From Verrucosispora sp. WMMD573 (GTDB lineage Bacteria > Actinomycetota > Actinomycetes > Mycobacteriales > Micromonosporaceae), in assembly GCF_027497175.1 (NCBI RefSeq), contig NZ_CP114901.1, forward strand, positions 5,146,001 to 5,210,000: a DNA stretch of 64,000 bases. Reading direction: 5' to 3'. A program made the translations under genes and the position numbers. Positions within the stretch are counted from its first letter, which is position 1. Each line of letters begins with the position of its first letter. The notes under the pieces are model-generated. The model was not told the DNA's origin. It saw nothing but the letters and a program-made list of their open reading frames with translations, and ran no database searches. Positions 32,602 through 41,058 of this stretch are shown here, piece by piece.

Positions 32602-34263
32602 TCAGGCGCCGCCAGCCAGGTCGCGTCGGCGGAAGGCGGCCACGGCCGCCTGGACGAGGGCGCCCGCGAGCACGGTCAGCACCACCACCGCGACCACGCT
32701 GATGTCCTCCAGCGGGTACTCCCCCACGTGCTCGAAGGGCGACAGCCGCAGCACGTTCTCGGGTAGCTCCAGGATCGGGGCGAAATAGCCGGCGATCAGC
32801 CCGTAGCCGAGCACCACCCAGATCACCGGCAGCGTCCTCGGTGCCGCCGCGTAGAGCAGGGCAGCGGCCGCGAGGACCACCCAGACCGCCGGGGCGTGCG
32901 CGAGGTGGCCGACCAGCACGTCACCGAACAGACCGGCATCGCCGGTGCTCGCCGCCGCGCCGACCCCCATCCCCATGCCGGCGACCAGCAGCAGCCACGG
33001 TACGCCGAGCGCCACCACGGCGATGTGACTGCCGAGCCAGGCGGTCCGGCTCACCGATGTCGCCAACACCGGCTCGGCCCGTCCCTCGGTCTCCTCGGCG
33101 CGCAGCGACTGCACGGCGAGTACCGCGTAGACCCCGACGACGAGCGCCATGGTCAGTCCCATCATGCCCAGGTAGCCGGCGAGCAGGTCACCAGAACCAC
33201 CACCCATGACCTCCACCAGGTCCTCGGGCGCGTCCTCGAAGCCGTCCAGCAGGGGCTGGGTGAACGAGCCGTAGGCCACGCCGGCGGTCAGCAGCGCCAC
33301 GCTCCAGCCGATCAGGCTCGCCCGGTGCAGCCGGAACGCGAACGCGAGCGGGCCGGCCAGCCAGCTCGCGGCCCGTGGCGAGCCCGGTCGGGGCGGCACC
33401 AGGCCGGCGCCGAAGTCGCGTCGCGCCGACAGGACGTAGCCGGTGGCGGCGGTCGCCGCCGCGAAGGCCAGTGAGACGGCCAACGGCCACCAGCGGTCGT
33501 AAACGTACGCGGCGGTCTGCTGGGACCAGCCGATCGGCGACAGCCACGACAGCCAGGACGGTCCGCTGCCCTGCACCGCTGCCATGTCACCGAGGCCGCG
33601 CAACACGAACGCGGCCCCGAGCGCCGCCCCGGCCATGCCGGAGGCAGCCCGCGGGTACTCCGACAACTGGACGGTGACCGCGGCGATGCCGGCGAAGGCC
33701 AGCGCCACCGCACCGACGGAGGCACCGAACAGCATGGAGCCACCCGGGTCGAAGCCGCGGCCGGTCAGCATCGCACCGATCAGCAGGGCGACCAGCACCG
33801 CCATCACGGCGGTGAGGGTCAGCGCGGCGGTCAGTTGGGCGTGCCGACCGACCACGTTGGCGCGGACCAGCTCGGCCCGCCCGGTCCGCTCCTCGGTCCG
33901 GGTGTGCCGGACCACGGTGAGCAGGCCCATCAGACCGGCGCCGATCAGCACGTAGAGGCCGTACTGGCCGGCGAGGAAACGTTCGATGGTCAGGTCGTCG
34001 AAACCGAAGCCGGGTCCACCGAACAGGGCTCCGGCGGGGCTGCTGGTGAAGGCGGTCAGCCCCGCCAGATCCTCCGGAGTCTGCGCGATGGTGTCCAGCG
34101 CGGTGGCGAAGTAGGTCATCAGCAGCGGCAGACCGAGCGTCCAGGCGGGCAGCCGGATCCGGTCGCGGCGCAGCATGAACCTCAGCAGGCTGCCGGTCCC
34201 GGCGACGGCGGTGCCCGTGCCGGTACCGGCCGGTGCCGCACGGTCGAGCGTCGTCGCGGTCAT
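32602..34263 (-). CDS. ABC transporter permease, polyketide-exporter type (COG3559-like)
   Basis: 553-aa membrane protein with about twelve predicted segments in two similar halves (VVRHTRTEERTGRAELVRANVVGR in the first, SLRAEETEGRAEPVLATSVSRTAWLG in the second), the duplicated architecture of putative antibiotic exporters of the TnrB3 class. ATG 34263 overlaps the ATPase stop by one base (TGATG), showing translational coupling. With the ATPase and TetR regulator it forms a ligand-inducible drug efflux operon. Confidence 0.88.
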   Translation of the reverse strand: MTATTLDRAAPAGTGTGTAVAGTGSLLRFMLRRDRIRLPAWTLGLPLLMTYFATALDTIAQTPEDLAGLTAFTSSPAGALFGGPGFGFDDLTIERFLAGQYGLYVLIGAGLMGLLTVVRHTRTEERTGRAELVRANVVGRHAQLTAALTLTAVMAVLVALLIGAMLTGRGFDPGGSMLFGASVGAVALAFAGIAAVTVQLSEYPRAASGMAGAALGAAFVLRGLGDMAAVQGSGPSWLSWLSPIGWSQQTAAYVYDRWWPLAVSLAFAAATAATGYVLSARRDFGAGLVPPRPGSPRAASWLAGPLAFAFRLHRASLIGWSVALLTAGVAYGSFTQPLLDGFEDAPEDLVEVMGGGSGDLLAGYLGMMGLTMALVVGVYAVLAVQSLRAEETEGRAEPVLATSVSRTAWLGSHIAVVALGVPWLLLVAGMGMGVGAAASTGDAGLFGDVLVGHLAHAPAVWVVLAAAALLYAAAPRTLPVIWVVLGYGLIAGYFAPILELPENVLRLSPFEHVGEYPLEDISVVAVVVLTVLAGALVQAAVAAFRRRDLAGGA

Positions 34264-35177
34264 CACGCCACCTTCCCGGCACGGTTGCCGACGAGCTGGT
34301 CACCGTAGTGCCGCAGCAGCAGCTGCTCCAGCGTCGGCGGCCGGACGGTCAGCCCCTGCACACCGAGGTCACCGAGTTCGCGTACCACGACGGCGAGTTG
34401 GTCGCCGTCGACCTCGAAGCGGACCTGGCCGTCGTCGGTGCGCAGGCCGTGCACGCCGGCCAGGTTGGCCAGGCCGTCGGCCGGCCGGTCGGTGACCGCC
34501 TCGACCGAGGTACGGGTGAGGTGGCGCAGTTCGGTGAGCGAACCGGTCTCGACGATCTTTCCCTGCCGGATGATCGAGATCTGGTCGGCGAGCACCTCGA
34601 CCTGGGCGAGAATGTGGCTGGACAGCAGCACGGTGCGTCCGGCGTCCTTGACCTCGCGGATGCACTCCTGGAAGACCGCCTCCATCAGCGGGTCCAGCCC
34701 GGCGGTCGGCTCGTCGAGCAGGAGCAGCTCGACGTCGCTGGCCAGTGCCGCGATCAACGCCACCTTCTGCCGGTTGCCCTTGGAGTAGGTGCGGCCCTTC
34801 TTGCTCGGGTCGAGGTCGAAGCGCTGGCACAGCTCGTCCCGGCGGACCGGGTCGGTGCCGCCGCGCAGCCGGGCGAACAGGTCGATCGCCTCGCCGCCGG
34901 TGAGGTTGGGCCACAGCTCCACGTCGCCGGGCACGTAGGCGAGCCGTCGGTGCAGGGCGACCGCGTCGGCCCAGGGGTCGCCGCCGAGCAGGCGGACCTG
35001 GCCAGCGTCGGCGCGCAGCAGTCCGAGCAGGATCCGGATGGTGGTGGACTTGCCGGCGCCGTTGGGGCCGAGGAAGCCGTGCACGGTGCCGGAGCCGACC
35101 CGCAGGTCGAGTCCGTCAAGTGCCTTGACCCGGCCGAAGGACTTGTCGAGGTGGTGAATGTCGATGGCAGCAGTCAT
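34263..35177 (-). CDS. ABC transporter ATP-binding protein (drug exporter)
   Basis: 304-aa ATPase with Walker [10 protein letters not shown] (39-47), Walker [15 protein letters not shown] and switch His LSSHI. The signature region reads [15 protein letters not shown], i.e. SKGNRQK in place of LSGGQ, a variant common in this exporter class. ATG 35177 has GAGGT 8 nt upstream. Energises the permease at 32602-34263; controlled by the TetR protein encoded upstream. Confidence 0.92.
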   Translation of the reverse strand: MTAAIDIHHLDKSFGRVKALDGLDLRVGSGTVHGFLGPNGAGKSTTIRILLGLLRADAGQVRLLGGDPWADAVALHRRLAYVPGDVELWPNLTGGEAIDLFARLRGGTDPVRRDELCQRFDLDPSKKGRTYSKGNRQKVALIAALASDVELLLLDEPTAGLDPLMEAVFQECIREVKDAGRTVLLSSHILAQVEVLADQISIIRQGKIVETGSLTELRHLTRTSVEAVTDRPADGLANLAGVHGLRTDDGQVRFEVDGDQLAVVVRELGDLGVQGLTVRPPTLEQLLLRHYGDQLVGNRAGKVA

Positions 35178-35321
35178 GGTGGTTGACCTCATTCGAGGTA
35201 GCCCCGGGCGTCCCGGGGAGCGATGTGATCGGTCAACGGATCCGGGGCGGCACCGCACGGATCCGGTGTGGTTCGCGCTGGTGCGCGGATGAGTGGGGCC
35301 ACGCCGCGGCGTGGTGGCGGT

Positions 35322-36026
35322 TCAGCTCGCCGTACCGTCGGGGTCGGCGGCGTTCGATGCGGCCGACGGCGGATCCGGCACGTACATCAGGTATTCGTCG
35401 AGCATCGACCGGTCGACGAGCAGCCCTTCGGTGAACAACTCCAGCGCCGGCAGCGCCAGTTCGTCCATGTACTGGCGGAACAGGGCGGGAAACTTCTCGG
35501 GCTCCGCGTCGGCACCGTGCAGGGTGAACCAGAGCAGCATGCTGCCGGTCGCCTGGTACGCCAGGTAACGGGTGCGAGCGGCCCGGTCACGGCTGGGCCG
35601 CACCACCCCGGCCGCCTCCCCCGCCGACAGGTACGCCTCGGCGTCGCTGATCATGTGCTCGATCAGCTGGGCGGCCAGTTCCCCGCCGGCCTGCATGCTG
35701 CGCAGCAGGTACTGCACCATCGGCGCGAACTGCTCGACCTGGGCCATCTGCGCCAGCAGCATCGTCCCGCTGCCGTCGGTGAGCGCCTTCTTCTTCTCCC
35801 GGCGCATGACCTCCAGCACCTGCTCGTCGCAGGCGCGGCGGAGCCCCTCCTTCGAGCCGAAATGGTGCACGATCAGACCGGCGGTCACCCCGGCGTCCGC
35901 GGCGATGGTGCGCAGCCCGACCCGGAAGCCGTCGCGGGCGAAACGAGCGATGGCGGCGTCACGGATGCGGCTCGCGGTGGCCAACTCGCCGCCGCGCTCC
36001 TCCGAAGCTCCGCCCAGGGACGTCAC
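35322..36026 (-). CDS. TetR family transcriptional regulator
   Basis: 234-aa repressor with an N-terminal HTH (about 17-62: IARFARDGFRVGLRTIAADAGVTAGLIVHHFGSKEGLRRACDE). The large C-terminal domain would bind a hydrophobic drug. Encoded 144 bp upstream of the exporter ATPase on the same strand. An imperfect palindrome starts 8 bp upstream of the start codon, the usual position for an autoregulatory TetR operator. Confidence 0.9.
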   Translation of the reverse strand: MTSLGGASEERGGELATASRIRDAAIARFARDGFRVGLRTIAADAGVTAGLIVHHFGSKEGLRRACDEQVLEVMRREKKKALTDGSGTMLLAQMAQVEQFAPMVQYLLRSMQAGGELAAQLIEHMISDAEAYLSAGEAAGVVRPSRDRAARTRYLAYQATGSMLLWFTLHGADAEPEKFPALFRQYMDELALPALELFTEGLLVDRSMLDEYLMYVPDPPSAASNAADPDGTAS

Positions 36027-36033
36027 GACACCA

Positions 36034-36053
36034 GATTAAACACTTGTTCAATC
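36034..36053. promoter_or_regulatory. TetR operator upstream of the exporter regulator
   Basis: GATTAAACACTTGTTCAATC, 16 of 20 positions symmetric, AT-rich in a GC-rich region, 8-27 bp before the TetR start. Confidence 0.6.
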
Positions 36054-36106
36054 GCCCGGCAAGCCCTCCATCGCCGCAATCCTGCGAGACACCTGAGAAT
36101 GATCTG

Positions 36107-36640
36107 ATGACCTCGCTCACCATCCGCGAACGCCAGCCAGCCGACCTGCCCGGATGCGTCGACCTGCTGGCCGAGGTGCACCGTGTCGACGGCTATCCGC
36201 TCAACTGGCCGAGCGATCCGACCCGCTGGTTGTGCCCGCCGGAGCTGTGGCGGGCGTGGGTCGCCGGGACTGGCGGCGGCCTGGTGGGGCACCTCGCCGT
36301 CCACCGCACCCCGCCGACCGGACACGGCGCTTCCGGCCGTCCCCCGGCCGAGGTCGCCCGGCTGTTCGTCGCACCCACCTTCCGTCGCCGTCGGGTCGGT
36401 GCCTACCTGCTGCGGCACGTGCGGCAGTGGGCCGCGCAGCAACACCTGGACCTGGCCCTGGAGGTCGTCGACCAGGACCGGTCACCAGCCGTCGCGCTGT
36501 ACGAACGGGAGGGCTGGCGACACGTTGTCACCGAGACCGCCAGGTGGAATGCGCCGGACGGCTCGAGGGTCACCCTGCGCCGTTTCGTGCTGCCCGCCGG
36601 AGACGGCCCAGGTCAGGGGCGCGGCCCGGCCGGCAACTGA
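36107..36640 (+). CDS. GNAT family N-acetyltransferase
   Basis: 177-aa acetyltransferase. RLFVAPTFRRRRVGAYLLRHVRQWA is the acetyl-CoA pyrophosphate-binding loop (here R-R-R-R-V-G-A), followed by LALEVVDQDRSPAVALYEREGWRHV, the typical GNAT C-terminal half. The substrate is unknown; it may acetylate a small amine or antibiotic. Its stop is only 3 bp from the stop of the converging ABC-F gene, with no terminator between. Confidence 0.85.
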   Translation: MTSLTIRERQPADLPGCVDLLAEVHRVDGYPLNWPSDPTRWLCPPELWRAWVAGTGGGLVGHLAVHRTPPTGHGASGRPPAEVARLFVAPTFRRRRVGAYLLRHVRQWAAQQHLDLALEVVDQDRSPAVALYEREGWRHVVTETARWNAPDGSRVTLRRFVLPAGDGPGQGRGPAGN

Positions 36641-36643
36641 GAC

Positions 36644-38281
36644 TCAGTCGGGCTCGGGGGCGGGGATCTCGCGGAGACCGCCCTCGTCGAGGCGCAGCCA
36701 CCGGTCTACGCCGATGTCGCGCAGGAAGCGTTCGTCGTGGCTGACCACCACGAACGCGCCCCGGTAGGCGTGCAACGCGTTCTCCAGCTGACTGACGCTT
36801 ACCAGGTCGAGGTTGTTTGTCGGCTCGTCGAGCAGCAGCAGGTGCGGTGCCGGCTGGGCGTACAGGACACAGGCCAGGGTGGCGCGCAGGCGCTCGCCGC
36901 CGGAGAGGACGCCGACCGGCAGCTGGGCGCGGGCACCCCGGAACAGGAACCGGGCCAGCAGGTTCATCCGCTCCGACTGCGGGCGGTCCGGAGCGTACGC
37001 GGTGAGGTTCTCCAGCACGGTGCGGTCCGCGTCGAGCAGGTCCAGCCGCTGCGACAGGTACGCCACCCGGCCGTCGGCCCGACGCACCTGACCACCCTCC
37101 GGGTCCAGCTCGCCGAGCAGCAGGCGTAGCAGCGTGGACTTGCCAACGCCGTTGGGACCGGTCAGCGCGATCCGTTCCGGGCCGCGGATGGTCAGGTCGA
37201 CGCCGTCCCCGGCGAACAGCGCCCGGTCGCCGTACCGGACCTGCATCCGCTGCCCCTCGACAAGGGTCCGGCCGGCCGGGACGTCGGTCTCCGGCAGATC
37301 CACCGCCAGCGTCTGATCGTCTCGCAGCGCCCGGCCGGCCTCGTCGAGCCGGGACTGCGCGTCGCTGACCCGGCTGGCGTGCGCCTGCTGGGCCCGGCCC
37401 GCCGACTCCTGGGCGCTGCGCTTGAGCCCACCGGCCACGATGCGGGCCAGGCCCGCGTTGCCGAGGTTGCGGGCTGCGTTGCCGGCTCGCCGTTCGGCGC
37501 GTTCGCGGGCCTGCTGCATCTCCCGCTTCTCCCGCTTGACCTCCAACTCGGCGCTGCGGACCTGGCGCTCCGCCAGCTCACGGGCGGCCCTCGCCGCCTC
37601 CTCGTAGGCGGTGAAATTGCCGCCGAACATGCGCACCTGCCCGCCGTCGAGTTCGGCGATGCGGTCCATCCGGTCCAGCAGCATCCGGTCGTGGCTGACC
37701 AGCAGCAGGCAGCCGGACCAGTTCTCCAGCACCGTGTAGAGCCGGTGCCGGGCGTCGATGTCGAGGTTGTTGGTCGGCTCGTCCAGCAGCAGCACGTCGG
37801 GACGCCGGAGCAGCTGGGCGGCCAAGCCGAGGGAGACGACCTGCCCGCCGCTGAGGGTGTGCAGGCGACGATCCAACGCCACCTCGCCCAGACCCAGGCG
37901 GTCGAGTTCGGCGCGGCTGCGCTCCTCGACGTCCCAGTCGTCACCGACCGTGGCGAAGTTCTCCTCGCTGGCGTCGCCGGCCTCGATCGCCCGCAACGCG
38001 GTCAACGCCGGGGCGACGCCGAGTACCTCCGCGACGATCAGGTCACCGGTCAGCGGAAGGTTCTGCGGCAGGTAGCCGAGTTCCCCCTCGACCGTCACGC
38101 CGCCCCCGGTGGGTACGAGATCGCTGGCGATCAGGCGCAGCAGCGTCGACTTGCCGGCGCCGTTCGGCGCGACCAGGCCGGTGCGACCCGGCGGCACGGT
38201 GAATGACAGGTCCTGGAAAACCGGGGTGTCGTCGGGCCAGGAAAAGGACAGGTTGGTGCAGACGACACAGACGTCGGACAT
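36644..38281 (-). CDS. ABC-F ATPase, probable ribosome protection protein
   Basis: 545-aa soluble protein with two ABC ATPase domains and no membrane segments. Walker [14 protein letters not shown] occurs near 37-45 and again in the second half (TGPNGVGKST); signatures are LSGGQVVSLGLA and LSGGERLRATLA; both Walker B motifs read LLLDEPTNNLD. A charged interdomain linker (about 205-300, RELAERQVRSAELEVKREKR) would reach into the ribosome. ABC-F proteins dislodge macrolides, lincosamides, streptogramins or pleuromutilins. ATG 38281 (MSDVCVVC) is the start. The leader holds a 10-codon ORF and two hairpins, suggesting drug-induced attenuation. Confidence 0.92.
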   Translation of the reverse strand: MSDVCVVCTNLSFSWPDDTPVFQDLSFTVPPGRTGLVAPNGAGKSTLLRLIASDLVPTGGGVTVEGELGYLPQNLPLTGDLIVAEVLGVAPALTALRAIEAGDASEENFATVGDDWDVEERSRAELDRLGLGEVALDRRLHTLSGGQVVSLGLAAQLLRRPDVLLLDEPTNNLDIDARHRLYTVLENWSGCLLLVSHDRMLLDRMDRIAELDGGQVRMFGGNFTAYEEAARAARELAERQVRSAELEVKREKREMQQARERAERRAGNAARNLGNAGLARIVAGGLKRSAQESAGRAQQAHASRVSDAQSRLDEAGRALRDDQTLAVDLPETDVPAGRTLVEGQRMQVRYGDRALFAGDGVDLTIRGPERIALTGPNGVGKSTLLRLLLGELDPEGGQVRRADGRVAYLSQRLDLLDADRTVLENLTAYAPDRPQSERMNLLARFLFRGARAQLPVGVLSGGERLRATLACVLYAQPAPHLLLLDEPTNNLDLVSVSQLENALHAYRGAFVVVSHDERFLRDIGVDRWLRLDEGGLREIPAPEPD

Positions 38282-38304
38282 CGAAGAAGACCTCGGATGA
38301 GAAG

Positions 38305-38324
38305 CCGGGGACACAACGCCCCGG
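38305..38324 (-). promoter_or_regulatory. Leader hairpin 2 of the ABC-F gene (terminator-like)
   Basis: CCGGGG-N8-CCCCGG followed on the minus strand by CTTCTC, ending 23 nt before the ABC-F start codon. It could be a weak intrinsic terminator or anti-antiterminator stem. Confidence 0.5.
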
Positions 38325-38352
38325 TCAGGCAGACAGGGCCACGACACGACAG

Positions 38353-38369
38353 GCCGCCGTTCCGGCGGC
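38353..38369 (-). promoter_or_regulatory. Leader hairpin 1 of the ABC-F gene
   Basis: GCCGCCG-N3-CGGCGGC, beginning 8 nt after the leader-peptide stop codon. A ribosome stalled on the leader ORF would affect its folding. Confidence 0.5.
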
Positions 38370-38377
38370 AGGGCTGC

Positions 38378-38410
38378 TCACCCTGAGATGTCGTCGTCCC
38401 CCGAAAGCAT
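38378..38410 (-). CDS. 10-aa leader peptide of the ABC-F gene
   Basis: Short ORF encoding MLSGDDDISG, with an excellent GAGGAG ribosome-binding site 8 nt upstream. It starts about 39 nt after a candidate -10 TAGGCT (38461-38456) and ends 96 nt before the ABC-F start. Antibiotic-stalled leader ORFs control several ABC-F and Erm genes, so a regulatory rather than structural role is likely. It is too short for standard gene finding; support is the ribosome-binding site, position and downstream hairpins. Confidence 0.6.
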   Translation of the reverse strand: MLSGDDDISG

Positions 38411-38533
38411 GCCGAGCGCTCCTCGCTTCGTACCTGGCGGTTGATCCGCTGGGTAAGCCTAGCAAGTGTCGGTCCGGTCGGCACCGAACCGGGACACCCG
38501 CCGAGCCCCGAACCCCGGCGGGTGGGTCACCGA

Positions 38534-39805
38534 TCAGGCCCGGATCCGGCCCCGCGCCCGCAGATACAGCAGCGCCGCCCCGGTCACCGCCACCGGCCAG
38601 AGCAGGTACCCGCCGGTCATGACCAGGAGGAACAGCACCACGCCGATGGTCGCGGCGGCGGCGTACCAGGCGGCGCTGCGGCGGGGCAGCAGCCGCAGCG
38701 CCGCCGCGACACCGATCACGTAGACGGTGCTGAAGGAACCGGTCGTGAGCAGCACCAGCGGATGGGTGCCGAGGCCGGTGACCAGGACCGCGCCCAGCGC
38801 GAGAAACGCCAGGGTGGCAGTGACGGCGAGGCTGCGGCGGGGCACCTCGCCGGCCACGCTGCCCCGGGCGAGCCAGCCCGGCAGCGCACCGTCGCGGCCG
38901 AGCGCCGCACCGAGCTTCGCCGCTCCGGCGTAGTAGGCGTTCATCGCGCCGAAGGTCAGCAGCAGCGCCGCCCCGGCGACCAACCAGCGGGTGTCGCCGC
39001 CGAGCGCGACCGCGAACAGCTCGCCGAGCGGTGCCGTGGAGTCCGCCGCAGCCGAGCCGAGCACGGCGACGGTCGCGAAGGCCACCGCCAGATACAGCGT
39101 GCCGACCACGACGACCGCCGCGGCGGTGGCCCGGGTCAGGTCCCGCCCCGGACGGCGGAACTCGCCCGTCAGGTGGGTGATCGCCTCCCAACCGACGAAG
39201 CTCCACATCAGCAGCGCCGCCGCGGGACCGACGGCGGTCAGGCCGTGCGGGGCGAAGGGCGTGAGGTTCGCGGCGTCCGCGTGTGGCAGCGACAGCAGCA
39301 CGGCCAACAGCAGGAACGCGACAAGCGCTCCGGCGAGCGCGAGCTGCACCCGGCCGGCGACCTGCACACCGGCGTGGTTGGTGGCGGTGACCGCGATCAT
39401 CAGTAGCGCCGCCGTGACCGCGATGGTCAGCGTACCGCCGCCGACCGCCGCCTCGACGTAGGCGGCGCCGAACAGCGCCGCCGCGGATGCGCCCGGCGGC
39501 ACCGCGAAGTAGAAGCACCAACCGACGACGGCCGCCGCCCGCGGTCCGAAGGCCATCCGGGCGTACGTCGACACGCCACCGGCATCCGGGTGGCGGGAAC
39601 CGAGCGCGGCGAACGTGGCGGCCAGTGGAGCGGAGACGATCACGAGCAGCAGCCAGGCGAGCAGCGAGGCGGGGCCGGCGGCCTCGGCCGCCAGCGCGGG
39701 CAGCGCGATCACGCCGGTACCCAGTACGGCACCGACGTAGAGAGCGGTGCCCTGGGCGGCGGTCAGCCGACCGCCGGTCACCGGCGTGGCATGGGTCAGG
39801 GTCAT
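38534..39805 (-). CDS. APC family amino acid permease
   Basis: 423-aa integral membrane transporter with about twelve segments. GTALYVGAVLGTGVIALPALAAEAAGP in segment 1 is the substrate-binding unwound region typical of the APC superfamily, and WSFVGWEAITHLTGEFRRPGRDL is the conserved segment 6 and loop. Probable proton-coupled uptake or exchange of amino acids or amines. Divergent from a GlxA-type AraC regulator across 70 bp, which likely controls it. Confidence 0.9.
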   Translation of the reverse strand: MTLTHATPVTGGRLTAAQGTALYVGAVLGTGVIALPALAAEAAGPASLLAWLLLVIVSAPLAATFAALGSRHPDAGGVSTYARMAFGPRAAAVVGWCFYFAVPPGASAAALFGAAYVEAAVGGGTLTIAVTAALLMIAVTATNHAGVQVAGRVQLALAGALVAFLLLAVLLSLPHADAANLTPFAPHGLTAVGPAAALLMWSFVGWEAITHLTGEFRRPGRDLTRATAAAVVVVGTLYLAVAFATVAVLGSAAADSTAPLGELFAVALGGDTRWLVAGAALLLTFGAMNAYYAGAAKLGAALGRDGALPGWLARGSVAGEVPRRSLAVTATLAFLALGAVLVTGLGTHPLVLLTTGSFSTVYVIGVAAALRLLPRRSAAWYAAAATIGVVLFLLVMTGGYLLWPVAVTGAALLYLRARGRIRA

Positions 39806-39863
39806 GTGATCACCGTCGTCCAGACCGGCCGGCCGGGACAGCAGGATTGATGCCGAGCTGCGT

Positions 39864-39869
39864 TAGATT
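39864..39869 (+). promoter_or_regulatory. -10 TAGATT of the AraC-type gene, leaderless
   Basis: TAGATT, then 6 nt, then ATG 39876; no ribosome-binding site. Confidence 0.5.
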
Positions 39870-39875
39870 CCTGCC

Positions 39876-40889
39876 ATGCGTCCGCACGTCGTCGCGGTGG
39901 CGGTGACCGACAACCTGCCGCTCTTCGAGCTGGCCGTCCCGCAGGAGGTGTTCGGCACCGACCGGCGGGACATCGTCGACCCGTGGTACGAGATGCGCCT
40001 GTGCGCGGCCGAGCCGGGTCCGCTGCGTACCACGGGTGGCTCGTGGCTCGATCCCGCGTACGGCCTGGACGATCTGGTCGAGGCCGATACCGTGCTGGTG
40101 CCCGGCTGCGCGCGGCCCATCCAGACCAGTCCGCCGGCAGAGCTGGTCGAGGCGCTACGCACCGCGTACGCGCGGGGCAGCCGCATCGTCGGCATCTGTA
40201 CCGGCGCGTACCCGATCGCCGCAGCCGGCCTGCTCGACGGCCGCCGCGCCACCACGCACTGGATGAACGCGCAGGACTTCGCCGGCCGGTTCCCGCTGGT
40301 CGACCTCGACCCCCGGGTGCTCTATGTGGCGGAGGGCACCATCTTCACCTCGGCCGGTACGGCCGCCGCCATCGACCTGTGCCTGCACCTGGTGCGGCTG
40401 GACCACGGTGCCGCGGTGGCCGCCGAGGTGGCCCGGCGGATGGTGGTGGCGCCGCAGCGGGGCGCCGAGCACACCCAGTATCCGGCGCCGCCGGTGCGCG
40501 GAACGTCCCCGGCCGATCTGAGCCCGGTGCTGGAGTGGGCTCGGCAACGCCTCGACCGGCCGCTGTCGGTCAACGACCTGGCCCGCGCGGCCAACCTGAG
40601 CCCGCGTACCCTGGCCCGCCGGTTCCGCGACTCGCTCGGCACGACGCCGTTGCAGTGGCTGTTGGAGCAGCGGGTCCGGCTGGCACAGGAGTTGCTGGAG
40701 ACCACCGAGGATCCGGTCGAGCGGATCGCGCACCGTACCGGCTTCGGTAGCGGCGCCAACCTGCGCCAGCACTTCGGCCGGATCAGCGGAATGACCCCGC
40801 AGACCTACCGGCACGTCTTCCGGTACCGGGCCGGCGCGTCTGCCCGCCCGACGGCACCGCACCGGCCGGCCGGCCAGCCACTGCGGTAG
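39876..40889 (+). CDS. GlxA-type AraC family regulator (DJ-1/PfpI + HTH)
   Basis: 337-aa regulator. The N-terminal DJ-1/PfpI-like amidotransferase fold (about 1-190) has the nucleophile-elbow motif GICTGAYPIAAAGLLDGRRATTHW with Cys at the elbow. The C-terminal AraC domain (about 215-315) has two HTHs: LSVNDLARAANLSPRTLARRF and PVERIAHRTGFGSGANLRQHFGR. Family members sense amino-acid-like or quaternary amine metabolites. The divergent APC permease is the probable target. Confidence 0.92.
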   Translation: MRPHVVAVAVTDNLPLFELAVPQEVFGTDRRDIVDPWYEMRLCAAEPGPLRTTGGSWLDPAYGLDDLVEADTVLVPGCARPIQTSPPAELVEALRTAYARGSRIVGICTGAYPIAAAGLLDGRRATTHWMNAQDFAGRFPLVDLDPRVLYVAEGTIFTSAGTAAAIDLCLHLVRLDHGAAVAAEVARRMVVAPQRGAEHTQYPAPPVRGTSPADLSPVLEWARQRLDRPLSVNDLARAANLSPRTLARRFRDSLGTTPLQWLLEQRVRLAQELLETTEDPVERIAHRTGFGSGANLRQHFGRISGMTPQTYRHVFRYRAGASARPTAPHRPAGQPLR

Positions 40890-40939
40890 CGCCGGCCGCC
40901 GTTTGATTCGCCAGCCGCCGCCGCTGCGTCGTTACCGAA

Positions 40940-40953
40940 AACTTCCGGAAGTT
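40940..40953. promoter_or_regulatory. Palindrome AACTTCCGGAAGTT upstream of the xylanase gene
   Basis: Perfect 14-bp palindrome overlapping a possible -35 TTGTGG (40952-40957) with -10 CATAAC at 40976-40981. It resembles the GAAA-N-TTTC-type elements described at Streptomyces xylanase promoters. Likely a repressor site responding to xylan breakdown products. Confidence 0.6.
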
Positions 40954-41058
40954 GTGGCCAGGGCTGTGCTGTCGACATAACATGCACGCGCTTGAATCCG
41001 TCCGAAGGGCCACATCAGACACACCCCGCCAGCACCGACACAAAGTAGAGGGATTTCG

